From Lumbricus rubellus (taxonomy: Eukaryota > Annelida > Clitellata > Crassiclitellata > Lumbricidae): DNA of 64,000 bases. Both the position numbers and the translations under genes were made by a program. How positions within the stretch are numbered: position 1 is the stretch's first letter; each line of letters opens with the position of its first letter. Shown here in pieces: positions 27,201-42,200 of the stretch. The stretch spans positions 19,957,581-20,021,580 of the forward strand of contig OX243825.1 in assembly GCA_945859605.1 (NCBI GenBank), given 5' to 3'. The notes under the pieces were generated by a model. It saw only the letters and a program-made list of their open reading frames with translations, was not told the origin of the DNA and did no database searches.

Positions 27201-30200
27201 GACACTGTTGCTGGAACACCTGAAGCATGGTAGCGCTAGCGTCATGTCTCCTCTGCACCTCACCAATGTCACCGATCAAACTGTTCCAGCCAGACTTAGC
27301 GGTTAGCAGTTGTTGGCGAATCGCTTCTCGGCCAATCACCGAAGTGTTTGGGTAGAGTTTATCACTGCATTGAATGGTTGCATTCAGCTTTTGAAGTCCC
27401 ACATCTTTATCGTCTGTCAGAATCTGAATTAACATGAGAAAAGAAAAACTTCAGTAACTCTAATTTTCTTTGTTACACAGTACAGCAAACGACTTCTACA
27501 CAACTAAATAAGCTTGCAGGGCTGTTTTTAAGAAATTGTTTGAACTGCACAACCCCTTCTTTCCTTTCCCATCCTCCATGGCAAATTATTTCCAATCAAA
27601 GGACAATGACCTTTTTGCTAGTTTTAACTGTACAGAAGTGCTTCTACAACTGCACAAACCCATTTAGAACTGCACATTTTGTGTACTACTGCACGTTAAA
27701 AAAAGCCCTGAAAGCCTGAGTAACTAAATGATACTATAATCAAAAAGTAAACACAGAGTTTAACATCAGAATTATTACGCAAATTCAATTTGATATGCTC
27801 AACATTCAGTCACAACTTTTTCATCACTGAATAATGCATGAATGTATGAGAACGTTGCATAATGAATGCATTAAATCTTCGTCTATTATCAATCGGGATA
27901 ACAAACATCAGGATGACAAACATCAGGATGACAAACATCAGGATGACAAACATCAGGATGACAAACATCAGAATGACAAACATCAGGATAACAAACGTCA
28001 GGATGACAAACATCAGGATAACAAACGTCAGGATGACAAACATCAGGATGACAAACGTCAGGATGACAAACATCAGGATGACAAACATCAGGATGACAAA
28101 CATCAGGATGACAAACATCAGGATGACAAACATCAGGATGACAAACATCAGGATGACAAACATCAGGATGACAAACATCAGGATGACAAACATCAGAATG
28201 ACAAACATCAGGATAACAAACGTCAGGATGACAAACATCAGGATAACAAACGTCAGGATGACAAACATCAGGATGACAAACATCAGGATGACAAACATCA
28301 GGATGACAAACTTCAAGTCTGCAAACATATAACGAATGAATGAGAAGAGCTTAAAAGGCCTAAAAACCTTTTTTTCGCCTCCTTTGCCAAACAGTTAAAT
28401 TCAACTCCTCTGCAATAACTTGTGATTGTTCGTTCATACTATGGATTGTTATCATACTGCGTTCATGTCAATTTCAAATAATAAACAAAGATATTAATAA
28501 TTATTATTATTACTTGCATTATCATCTTATATTGTACTAATAAAATTCATGTATAATATGATGCATATTTTATGAGCCGGTGTGTTCCATGCTTTACAAA
28601 TGACTGATATTATTAATAGTATAAACTATTATTCGATTTCACATAAGCGCTACTCAATGTCCTGAAACATAAAACATAAAACTTTGGAGGATGAAAAAAC
28701 ATAAAACCAACTCTTAAGAGTTCTGTGCGTTGCTCCAGACTGGTTCCTTGTGTCTCAATTTCCTGTATCTTATTCAACTGATCTCTGGCTGTCAGCATCC
28801 AACGGTTAAGGTCAGCATTGCTGTTCACGTAAGCCTCGTGGTCAGCCACGTAACTCTCCCATTTGCCATGCATTTCCTAAGCACAACGAATAAAATCATA
28901 GTAAAATGAATAAAATCCTAAACATGTACCAATTCCAAGACCAAATTAATTACCGTAGCTGAAAGCACTCAATATTAAATGTAAGTTTTGAATTAATAAT
29001 TGTTGCATCATCAACTAATATTATATAAATAAAATCCATGCATAATTTGGCGCATATTTTATAAACCGGTTTGTTCCCTTGCTCAACAAATGATTGATTG
29101 AAATACTAATGCTGCAATTAATCGCAAAGCAGCTAGATGTTTTCAAATCAATTTTCAATGCACATAAATGCAAGTTTGCATTATTGTTAAGCAAGTACAA
29201 AAGCCAAAGATAGACTTACCTTCAGCGAACTGCCTAGAGTTTTGTAACGATTGTTCAACTGTGAGATGCAAGAAGTGACATGTTGGTCATGACTCAGGGA
29301 CACCAGAGCATGTCCTTCGTCGGTCAACTTGTCCAACTCTGACTGCATTGCTTCAAACTCCTTGATCATTTTCTAATGCACAAGCACAACAGAATTTTTT
29401 TACAGAATTTCACTTTGCATAAAAAATAGCAGGTCAGAAGAAGCATTATTTTTTAACAAAATAATGATACTTTAATATAAAAAAAACCAATTTCTTAGAC
29501 GCATGCTCAAAAATGTCATTTATTGATATTTTACCATAATTTAGTGAGCTACTAAAATATAGGCATTAAAATCCTCTTTCTGATCATTAGCAATGTATCT
29601 ACAATTAAAATAGTCAATTACGGCATATCCCAATGACCGAATCACTCCAAAATTCCCTTGCATGAAGATCAAGCATTTCAAAAACCAAGGTCAAGGAGGA
29701 GGATTATGCAGTGGACTAGCAATTCTTCAAGATACTATACTGCAACATAAATATCAATGACAGGATATTGATATGCAGATCAGAACAGGAAGGATAAAAC
29801 GCTAAATAGACAGAGTGGGGCGCGGTGGTGTAGTGGGTATGTTCGCTGCCTTGCAGCTGTAGGGATGCAGGTTCGAATCCCACCTCAAACCACTTCATAG
29901 GGACCTTGGGCAAGTCCTTCACTTGCAATTGCTCAGCGCTTCGACGTAAAACTTCGATGCAGTGTCCGCGGTGCATTCGGGAACGCCTCTGAGTAGATAA
30001 CTTGAAGGGGGTGCTATAACAAGTGCACATACAAACAAACACAACTTTTCTGAAAAAATCCCTAGTACCATTGTTCTACCTTGAGCTTAAAGACTTGCTC
30101 CTGTTTCTCCTCCAGTGTTCCAACTGGAATGATCTCCCGCATCCCACTCTCCATAGCGTCCATCGACTGCTGCAATGCGCTGTGGGCTTCTTCAAACTCC

Positions 30201-33200
30201 TTCCAACCCTTGGCTGCCAATCTCAGGTGTTTTTCGGCATTCAGAAGCTCTGACGCCATTGTCTCCTTTTCCTTGACTAAGACACTGACGTCACGCTTCA
30301 GTGACTCACAACCGGCTGCAGAAGTTCGAGTTGCAACTGAATCGGATAACTTTGCAAGGCTCGACAAACGACTATCTGCCTCTTCCATCTTGCTCAATAG
30401 AGCCTGGACAATGAATCAACAATTAGACAGAAATAAGAAATTCAACAAATGAAAACTTAAGTGATAGTCATTGGGGCTGCACACTTTAAACAGGTGACCG
30501 AGAATAGAAATACTCCAAATGAAACAGCATCATTCAAAGTTCAGCATCAAAATAAGGAGGTAACCCTCAAGTCTAAATCATAGGATGAAAACAGCAAATA
30601 TGATAGACGCATGAAATCTTTGACAAAGTTTAATCACAAAGGTGGAATGTGAAATAGGACAAACACTGATTAGAATTTTTTTCTGTGAAGCCAGACAAAC
30701 GCCAATGCAGACAAACATCATTTGAATCATTTAGTCTAGATTTCAAGTGAACTCCAATAATTTTTATCATACAATCTCATGATCAAACCAGATCCTTAAA
30801 AACTCAACAAAATGCAATAAAAAATTCAACATGACCACCAAAATAAACCAAAACAGCCTCTACACACTCTGAGTCAAAGTAACTAGTCCAACAAGGGAAT
30901 GTCATCTTGAAAAATCCCACAAGTTGATTAGACCACAGAATAATTACAAATTATTTTATTCATAGCATACCTTCACAACATCTAGTTTGGTCTGAGTAGC
31001 AAACTTGTCTCCCGAAACATCAGCGACAGCAACCATCTTGCTTTGCAGGGAATTCAGGAGATCTGCGCAGCCATTGAAGTTGTCGTGAAATTCCTCGTGC
31101 GTGGCTACATCCGATTTCAACTGATTCAAAAGGTCGGAATTCTTGGCAGAGACGACTTTGTAGCGTTGGTTCAGCTCTTCCAACTGTCGACTGGCTCTGG
31201 CGTTAGCAACACGACCCGCAAATGAGCTGAGCACATTCTGATGTGAGAGTATATCCTGTTGTTGCATCTAAAATTCAACCACCAAAATTCCCTTATCATT
31301 TGTTAAGGTTCTGCAGGTTTGGTCTGTGTACGTTTTTATCTGAGATTGTTCAAGATTAAAAAAGACACTATGGGAAGACAAAAGCGTGTCTGAATAAGTT
31401 GTCAGTTCAGATTTGGTCGTTAAAAAAAAAGAAAATTAGGCCTACTGACGAATAAAGTATGTCCTCACATTGGCATCATGCTGTGACAAAGCATTAAAAA
31501 TGTATTTAATCATAATCATAATAATAATAATAGGGCCCGAATGACATTAAAACATTTTTTAATCGATTAAAAATGTAACCACGATTAATATAGTATCAGG
31601 TGTCTAAAGTATGGAAAACGGTCAAAAACATTGTCACTGACTTAGATAATACCGGTACTTTCTTTCTACAAAAAAACTTCAGTTGAATTGTTTATTTTAG
31701 AAAGGAAGTAAACTTTTTCTTCATTTCTCAAGCAATCCTATCAGCAGTTGCCTTAAATGCAAACTGATTATTTAATTTTCAACTCAAAAGTTTCACGTTA
31801 TATCATTTTCACCATGTTGTTTACGCCAGAAATGAGCTGCATCATGAATTATGTTAGATAATTAATTGAGCAAACCAGAAATTAATCACTCAACATTTTT
31901 AACAATAATAATCAACTAATGAATCGCTAAATCCTAAATAATAACAATGACGCATGCTTTTCTGTATCTGGAATGAGAAAGGACAGAAGAATAGATGGGT
32001 TGATTTCCAATCACCAACCCGCAGATTCTGAAGTTGGATGTTTTTGGCTGACAGGGTTGCCTGTAGTTCTGTTCCTTGTGTGACCTTGACCTCAATGTCC
32101 TTCAGCCACGATTCGAACTGACCAACACCGTCCTCAAAAGTAGACAACTGGACCAAACTGAGTTCTGTCTTGCGCTGTTCGTCTGATAAATGGTCACTCA
32201 CTTGATCCCATTTGTCTTGCAACGACCTATAAAGATCCAATTAAACAATAAATTACACAGCAAAACCTATTTATTCTAATGCATTTAAATAATCAGTAAC
32301 AGCTGACCATACAAAACCATACATCACCATTTTACTTCCATGTTATTAAAACTAAAGTAGATGTGCAATTTTTTAGAACAACACAAAATGGCTTAGTCCT
32401 GATCCTTTACATCAATTGGTCCGTCTCTTTGGAATACTCTGTCTCCATCTACTGGGTCTCACCCTCTAACTGGTAATCCATCCTCCTCATTTTCTTTCCT
32501 CAAAACTTATTTCTTCTCTCGTGGCCTTGCGCACTGGGAGCGCCTCTGAACGGTTCACCCTAGCAGAGGCGCTTTATAAATGTTTTAATACAATACAATA
32601 CAAAAAGTAGCGAACTCTGACCTCAACTGTTGCCTGATGATATCACGACCCTCCAGAGATGTACTGGAAAACAATCCCTCTCCAAGTTCATTGACTCTCT
32701 GCAACTTTGATGTGCCATGTTCCAGTTCAGATATCAGTTCCTAAATCCAACAAGCAATTCCACCGCCTGCATCAACTGTTACAGACCACAATTACATTGT
32801 GGTAAGACTGGGTCCATATTACTCCTCATTTCTTTGAACATGTAAGGACAATGTCATTCAAAGAACATGGCCGTTTGAAGGTCATACATCTAGTACGCCT
32901 CTGTTACGGGCAGGTGATTGTTCTCATTCTGATGGAGGCTTATTACAAAGACATATTGTGAGGTACTAAGAAAATGCTCTATAATTAACTAAATGCAAAA
33001 ATTATTATAATCATTATTATCATTATTTACGATGTGGAATGACAGAGTCCTTGCAGATACAGAGAGACCAGTCCCTCAATGCACAGCCTAACCAACACAA
33101 GACCTTGTCTACAGGCAACCTGCTACAGCAAAGAAAGCCAATGCAAGACATCAAACATATAATAATATGAGATATGAAACGAAAGATGAAGAAAGGTGCA

Positions 33201-36200
33201 GACCTGAAATTTGTGTTGGGCTTCTTCGATCCTGTGTCTGTCTTCAAATTTGCCATGAGAGAATTGCGACGACATCTTCTGGATATCATTCAGCCAATGG
33301 ACGCATGATCTGTAGCTCGTCTCAAAATCATCATGAGCAGATATCTCCTTCACCTGCTTTTCTATAGACTCCTAATCAAATAAAAGTGACAAATTCAGTT
33401 CGCACCACAGTTCTGACTTGCATCTAAACTGTGAACAGTTATTATTTTACACTTAAACTAACAGAATGATAACCAAGCCTTACAATGCAAATACCCAGAA
33501 TAACCTAATCTGTTAATTGCATTAATTACAAGGAAATCATTAGACAGGTAAATATCAATCAGACAGGTAGACGCTTGTTCAGTTTAATACAAAATTAGAT
33601 CCCTAACACCTGTACATAGCCACAACCTCGCTTAGTGTTCAATTGTATCCCTAACAATAATGTATCCCTGATAATAAACACGTATGCAGCTTATTACTGA
33701 TGCCTCTTAGAGATGCTTCAATAGGTACTTCAGCACCAATAAACAACATAAAATAGTCTGAAGAATGTGCAACGAAAATCACCCACCTTACAGGTAGAAA
33801 GAAGTGTCTGATAACAAGACGCCAACTGATGCAGTTGAGCATCACCAACACCCAGCTTCTGCAACTGCAAGTTAGCTTCTTCAAAGTCTGCTCGTCGACT
33901 ATGGATAGTTTGTTGCGTGGCCTGACAGAACAATTACACAGCGGAGAAGGTCACAAAAAATGACGTCTTGTTATTGTGCAGCAACGGCTTTTGGCAAGAC
34001 TTAAAACTTCAAGACCAAGACAGTTGAGTTCAAAGACCGAGACCAAGACAAAGACAATGAGGTACCAAGAGACAATATCCAAAAAGCTTATGAATGGTTT
34101 TTTGGGCATTTATTCAACAAGGTAGCACCGATTACAGAACAGACAATAAAAGGAGCTCAAGTACAACTTGCTGATGTACCATTACATTTCATGAATACGA
34201 GATTCTCGAGCACAGTACCCTCTAGATGTGCTCTACAAGAATGCATAAAGGTGTAGGTTACTATAGCTTAACGTTATTTCATCAGGAGCTGAAGTAGCAG
34301 GTATGAATAAGAGGCCATAGAAATCCAAACTTCAAGTTTTCCATTATAATTATTAGACCCAATACAAGACAGCTCTATCTTAAGACAGATTCCAAACAGT
34401 CAAGAAATGGCCATGAGATCAAGACCGAGATCAAGACACCAAAAAACCCTGTCTTCAGACATCTTGAGTCCAAAACTGAGTCTCGAGACCATGCAACTAT
34501 GTAAATCTTATAGATGTACTTTAATTATAAACATTAAACATATTATCGAAAATACCATAAAATCACAACTTCTCAAAAACAAAAAATCTCAACAAATAAA
34601 AATATAAATATAAATGCTTAAAAATCTACAAATTCCTTTGTTTCTTTCTAATTAATTATATCTCCTTCATGAACAATTCCTACATCCCTACAAACATTCC
34701 TTGAATGTGGCAGTATATAAATATCTCATAAAAAGAAGATTAAAAACAGAGAGGATCTTCCTTGATCCTTACGTCTAAAAAGCCTGGTTCCCAAGAAAAA
34801 TACTTATAAAAATGCTTCTGGAAAATGTAATAATTAACAAAGCACAAGACCTTCAGTGCTTCCAGCTGGGTCTTCTTCTCTTCCAGAGTGCTCTTCGGAT
34901 GTTGAACTCTCGCCACTGGTTCCACGTCACGCAGCCATCTCGACAGATCGTTAAAACAGCCTTCGTACTGGTTCCAACTCTCCAACTGCTTTTCAAGATC
35001 AGATTTCGTGCTGTTCAAAAGATTACTGCAACTGGTCCATTTGCCATTTAGTCCCTCCATCAGTAACCTTATATCCTGCTGCCCTGCACTTCCACTCTGA
35101 CTGGATGCGTTGTCGGCCAGGATCTGAATCTGGTCAAACTTTGCTCTCCCTTCTGATATCAATGGAACCAAAAGCTGCAAGAATTCAACATCAGAAATAT
35201 CTGAAAAATCAGCAAAATATGTCGTATTTTATCTATGCGATAATGATCATACAATTTTTAATATCCAAGATGAAGCTCATGCATGGTCACTTGATCAGTC
35301 TGATGGTTTAGCTCCAACTCAGATGGATGCCAACCTGCCAGGTGGACATGATTTAGAAACTGTGAATAGGAGATTGGACTAGATTTGGAAGTGGTTGGGT
35401 GGGAAGCAGTGGCAGATGAGGTGGATTAGATAGAATGAAAAGAGCAGGGCTTAAAGTGTGGCAGGACGGTCGTGGACGGCGTCCTGGCATTTATTTTCAA
35501 ATCTCTATGCCGTCCTGCCACTTATTTGGCCAGCACACCTGAAAATGTAAGGGTCGTTCTGGCACTTCTTTCGGAAAGGTAAGGGGCGTCCAGGCACTTC
35601 TTTTTTTACACTTTTAGCAGTGCAAAAGAGGATAAGAGGGGATAAATCGAGAGGGAAAATAAAAGGTGAAGGTAGAGAAGAGGGATGGGGCTATGGCATG
35701 GCATGAAGGAGAGAACAGGATGGACATGACCCAGAACACAGACAAGGAAGGAGGCAACAGCAAAAGTGACAGGAAGACACACAAGGAGAGATAGACATAT
35801 ACTTTTGTTGAACCAGCTCTCAGATGACATGCACGGGATAGGCTAGTTCAGTCACACAGCCTGTGTGGGCATTTGCCAAAATAGCCAGTAGCGCCAATAT
35901 ATGGTCGAATCGTTAAAAAACCTGCCTACCTGGACCCGCTCCCTTTGGATTTCTAAACCATGTTTATCAGTCGCTGGTTCAATGCAAGACTCGAGTTTCT
36001 CCGAATACGTTTCCATCCAATCCTTAAACTGTTCCGTGGCTTCCATCATCTGAAGATGAGTGACAACAGCTGCATCCGTTTCATTCATCTCAACCTATTA
36101 CAAAGACAGTAAATCCAAGCCTCGAATTGCAAACCATCATTTAAACTTGAATGACAAATCCACATGTGATGTCCTACTGCAATAAATTTATATTAATGTC

Positions 36201-39200
36201 ATAATTAAGGTTTTCACAATTAAAGATGCCTTTTAGATGATTTTAATTTCTCCTGATGGACCTCAGAGCCTTCAGGAATCAAAATAATCCAGATAAAAAT
36301 ATTCATTTTAATAACATCACAAAACCATCAACCACGCAAGTCCAATGGGTATATAAAAACAACCTGAGCAACGTTCAATTTACAATTAAACAACGTAAAT
36401 TAAACAGTTTTTTACAGCACTTGTATCTGTATGTTTATTACTATTTGGATAACAAATGTGGCATAGATCTACAAAAGAAAATTTTATTCAAAAGGCAAAC
36501 AAACAATGGAAGGTTTCTTAGAAGACTTGTCAATCTCTCAATTTCTAGAGTGCTGTAACACCCTGCAACCCTTACAGACACATATGTACCCAAAAATGTC
36601 ATCTACAGCCTGCCACAAATGGTCTAATATGTGCCCCCACTATGGTCTCCATGAATGTGTATCTCTGAGAAAGAAGCGAGAGCAATGGAAGCAGTTATAC
36701 ACAAAAGAATGTAAATCTATACAAATGAAATATATAATTAGGCAGACGAGAAAAGAAAACTGAAACGTACGTTGACTTTGTCAGTCATTGTCTGGTAGCG
36801 TGACAAAATAGACTTCAGTTCATTGTCAACATCTGCATTTTTCAGAGACTGACCAATATCAGAAAGGTTTTCCAGTGATGCTCTTCTCATTACGATCTCC
36901 TGATTAAGAACCTACAAAAGCCGAAATCAATAATAACCTCAACAGCACAGCTACATTTCATATATTGGATGCCCATATGATGTTGTTCGCACACCAAAGT
37001 GCGGCTAATATTGGAAATATTCAATAAGAACAAGCAATCACACAACAGAAATTTGAAATTGCAAATTTATATAAAACCTGCTTAAGTGAAAACATATGAG
37101 ATAAACATAATAAATGATTATATCAGCATGTTTAAACATGTTTAAAAAACAAAACTTTGATTAAGTGCCTACGGAAGAGAGAAAGATCAAATTTAAAAAA
37201 GTTTATTGCATGCAGCTTGTTGCACACAGAACAGACAGATAAGTAAGACTTGTTATCACATATCAACCAAAGGCATTGCCACGGGGTGGTTTGAATCACC
37301 TCACTTTGAAAAATATGACCCACACAATCTGTTCAAATCCATTGAGTTTTCATTTGGGTATTGGAGGGTGGGAGGGAGGATTCCAAAAAACTCATTAAAA
37401 AGTCCAAATGCATTTAAATTTTTTCATAACTTTATAAGAACTGGTTGAGCCTCAACAGAGTCAACACTGCACATGGCCATGAACAGGTTTCAAAACAAAA
37501 ACATGTAGAATTAAATCAAGAAAATTTCAGTTAGCCAGTTACCTTCAGCTTTTGCAGTCTGTCTTTTTTCTCCTGTAAAGAATTGCATGAAGCCGGCTGC
37601 AGCAAGTCCTTCTCCAAGTCCCGGATCCATTGGATGAGTTCCTCACGCCTTTCCCTGTACGTTGTCCACTGCTGGACTGCTTGATCCGTTCGTCTGTTGA
37701 CATTTCCCATGCTTTCCATCGCACGATCCCATTGGTCGCGAAGAAGCCGCAGTTCCTGACGAATGACCTCCCGACCTTCAGGATTTGTGCTGACTAAGAG
37801 TTTCTCCCCGGAGCTGATTGCGGCTGCAAACCTTGACTTGCCTTCCGTTTCCTGTTCCAACACCTTCTGCAAATAATCGTAAAAGACTTTCATTAGCTCA
37901 TTGTTTTTAAATATAAACCAGAGATACAAAATCACGTGAACAATGTCAGAAGAATTATTAGCCTCTGAATGACATGACATTTGAATCAGAAACATTGACA
38001 GACTTATAATAAATCACTCTGTAGAAGATAAGCGTCAATAAAAAGTTTCTCAAAAATATATACTTTGAAAGTTTAGTGGAGATACTTATCTATACCCTTA
38101 AGAAAAATAATACCACCATGCACACTACTGCTAATGGTAAATTACAGAAACATATTCATTGACTCAACACAGATCCTTTTAACAAAAAGTTCCTTATTAA
38201 GTCTGCTCAACACTAAGAAGAAGGAGAATAACTGGTCAACTGGGTTTACTAGCTGAAATCCATTAGAGAAATCTTTGCAAATCCAAATGGACTGAATAAG
38301 GCAAATCAAATGAGTTGGTTTCATTTTTAAATCTACAAAATCTTCTTCACAAAGTGATTTCTATGTAAAACAACAATTTTAATTCTAACCTTAACTTTAT
38401 GCAGATTATCTTCTACGGTTCGGCCGTCATTGCCAACATCAGCCAACTCCTGCATTTGTTTGTCAACATCTGCCAACCAATCAGACGCTTCCTGATATTC
38501 ACTGCGGTAAGTCAGATGATCGGCCAAATACTGATCCTGTTTGTTGATATGTCCCTGGTACACACAAGAATTTCAATGAATTAAATTCTGAAATCAGTAA
38601 ATAAAAGAAACAGAGATTACGGACAACATAAAATCAAGCCAAAGGATCATATCATTGTCACTTTAAAAAAATAACATTATTTAGTGACCTTACTTGTCAT
38701 ACTAACATGTTTTTTAACACCATCAAATGATTTGCAGCACATTTACCCACCAAAGAACAAAAATTAATGTGAAGCAGTTGAACAACATATCCTTTCAACT
38801 TTGTTCAATTGTAACTTCATAACAATTTAAAATTCAGACTCAAGACTGATTTATTTTGTAAGGCTTATCCTGCTGATAGTTTTTTGTTCATGAAGCGCCC
38901 TTGTAATGGCATGGCTGCGTTATGGCATCATAGAAATCGTCTGGTATTACTATTATCATTCTAAATCTAATCAAAAGAACTTTTCATAATCTTGCAACTA
39001 AAACTTCATGTGAAACTATGAAAACGACAACGATATGTTCGTACCATGAGGTTGCCTTCGAGTGCCAGGTAGCGATCTCTCAGTTGAGAAGCAAACGATA
39101 AAACACGTCCATCTCCAGTTGAATCCGATATCACTTTGGCATCGCGAAGTAGTTGTTCAAACTCTGTCTTGCGATTTCTAACTTCATTCTCCAAACCCTG

Positions 39201-42200
39201 TAGAACAAAACAACATTACGCTCAAGATAGCAAACTACCCCTATATTTTCATGCACACCTCTCAAATTTATTCATTATTGTATTCTATTTGAAAAGACAT
39301 CTTCTCACTTTTTGCATTAAATTAGTCACACAATCATGGAGCAATATGTTTGTTCCCATGGATGGAACTTCCGCGATACACCACTGGTGGGTGGTTACTT
39401 TAAGCAGTCTTCACATTATGATTTCAGCTCAGGTGGACATGGGAGGCTGGATGGTTGCCACAACAGTTGCATACTTCCAGAGAGTTCTCACACTGGCAGT
39501 GCCAAGTACTGGTAGTATGTTATGCAACCAGCACTAAACAAATTGACAAATACAAAGCAATACAATTTTATACTAAACATAACCTTAGCAGGAAAGCACC
39601 TTTGAAAATTTACTGAAATTAGTGAAACACTTTGTACTTTTCAAATACAATTTAATAATATATTTTGTCCACTCTGTCAAAATAAAACGATTTATTAATT
39701 GACTGATTGATTGACTGATTAAATATTGCTTCAATCGATATTCAGCATATTTATCATTTGAGGACAGTCTCACCTTGAAAGCTTCCATCTGTGCCTGCTT
39801 TCCAGGTAGATCAGGCTGAAGGCTTGCCCCTTCCCTGACCTTGACCTCTGCCTCTTTCATCCAGTTGGACAGACCATCGTAGCGTTTGTCATGATCGTCC
39901 CATTGCTGAACATTCGCATCCAGCTTAGACCTGATAACAAAGAATTATTCAGCACTACTTAACTTAACAATAAACAAGACGCTAAACGCAATGCTAAAGC
40001 AGTGTTCTGACTATCATTCAATCATTCATTTATTTCAGGAATTTATATAGCACCCCTTCAAGAAGCCCACTCAGAGGTGATCCCAACCCAACCGTGGTGA
40101 TATAAATAGGTCTTCAGGAGCCTGTAAAACAATAACAAATCAACCTTCCGATGGGAGATTATTCCAGACAGACGGATCTACAACTGATAAAGCATGATGC
40201 TGACAGGTTGAGATTCCAACATGAAGGACAACAGTTCCCTACACAGGAGGCAGAGTAAAGGGCTCTGCAAGCTAGGACAATAGTTACTGGATAGCAGTGC
40301 TCACATAGATAGGCCAGAGCATAACCAAGGAGACAACGCCAAACCAGTGCCATGCAAGTAAGCTGAAGCACAGGCAAACTTAGGGATTTACTCAATTAGC
40401 CGGGCTGTAGAGCAAAGAACATGGTCTAGTCTGGTTATCAATACTAGAACCAGACCAGCCAGAACAGAGCAGCAGATATCAATATTCACTTCAATCGCAC
40501 AATTGGCTATTGTCGATAACAATTTACCTTGTCTCTTTCACGGACTCGTTAAAGTTCTTCCATTGCTGTAGGAGAACCTGTCGCCTTTCTTCCAACTCCA
40601 TCTTCTTTGATTCCGATGCCACTCCATCCAACAGTTCCACCTTTTTCAACGCTGCCTCAATCTTCTCCTCTCCCGCTGAAATGCTTCCGGCAAATTCTCT
40701 GGCAGTCGTCTGCTTTGCTAGGACGCTGTACTTGTCCCCGGAAAGATCAGAGCACCAGGCAACCTTTTCATTTGTTTGGGACACCCATCGCTGTGCGTCC
40801 TGTAAAGAATCTTCAACGTGCTTTTCCAGGGTACTCATCAAAGTACTTGTGACCTAGAAAAAAGGAAAAAGACCTGCCTTTAATATCTACAAAATGACTG
40901 TTGTAAGTATTTTACCAAAGGACTGTTTTCAGGTCATTTTCAGATAGATCCATGTATGTAGTAATAATATATTGGTAGCTGATCCTACAACATGGAATGG
41001 CCTCCCTGTTAAACTGCACTTAGTGCCCAGGGACCATCACACTCTGTTCCTGATGAATCTAAAAAATTGTGTCCCATTAGCCGTAGTTGGGCCGGGAGCG
41101 CTTCTGAGTAGCCTACCTTGAAGATGTGCAACTGAATAAAAATAATAATTATATCTAGCATCTCTATCATCACTAAATAATAATCAGTATTGATAAATGA
41201 TAACTTGGCAACTATTACTAAATCAAAATTGGCATTAACAACAAGAGAATTAGAGTTTTACCAATGATAACATTTTTTAAATGTAGTTCTTAGAAAACTC
41301 CACATTTTGAAATCTAAGGCACAGTGAACAGAAATTAATCAACAAACAATAAGTATATAACTTTGAAAAACATGGTCCATTCAAGAAAAATCTCTGTTTA
41401 TCGCTAACGTTGAAGTCTCTGAGGAATCATATTAACCTCAGAGCAAAAACTTATGATTATCAAGAAATTTTATAGCACTGTACACACACACCTTTGACGC
41501 CTTTTGTGTTACATTCTCCTGTTTCCATTTAAGTCCTGCAACTTCTTTTGCAAGAACACTCAGCTCAGGCGATCGATATTCAACGGCTGCCTCCGCAACC
41601 TTAGCTTCGAGCATCGACAATTGATCAACGTGAGCGTCTATGTCAGCTGACATCACCTGATACAAATAAAAAGTGAGCAATGAAGATGTCCTACGGTAGA
41701 GTATTGTACTTGAAGATGTCAATTATCATTTTAGTCAAATTGGGTAGATCGTTTCATATATGTAAGTAAGTAAGTAACTAAGTAAGTATAGCCTTCATTA
41801 CCCCACTTGCAAACGTACAATGTGACGTAGAGAAATAATGCAATATAGCCCATAGAAGTAATAATAACGTAAAGTAATATAAATAAAAAGCAAATTAAAA
41901 CGAACGTTAAAAGGTGGAATCATCTTTTTCAAATTGCTTATCCAATATTGGCCACCTGATCGGATATGTATAGCCTGTTGCACTTTGAGATGGGAATGTT
42001 CTAAGAGATTTTTTGCAATGCATTGTAGATATTACATAAGGCTCTTTAACAATAATATATATGACTAGACATTTGCACCTAGCTTTGCAAGGGTTATCTC
42101 AACTTCTATACATCATTCTCGTTTCATCTGGATATTTAGCCCAGCCTTTGCATCATGTGGACTGTCAAAGCAGGCATCACTGTTCACAGACTGAATGTAA

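Noticed and set aside
27810..28343. Open frames of 156-172 codons on both strands with five-residue repeats
   Set aside because: A 15-bp tandem repeat keeps every frame open; there is no start context, splice site or unique domain.
36256..36763. Plus-strand frames of 85-100 codons as a nested gene
   Set aside because: Composition follows the AT-rich intron; no recognised domain, promoter or splice pattern.
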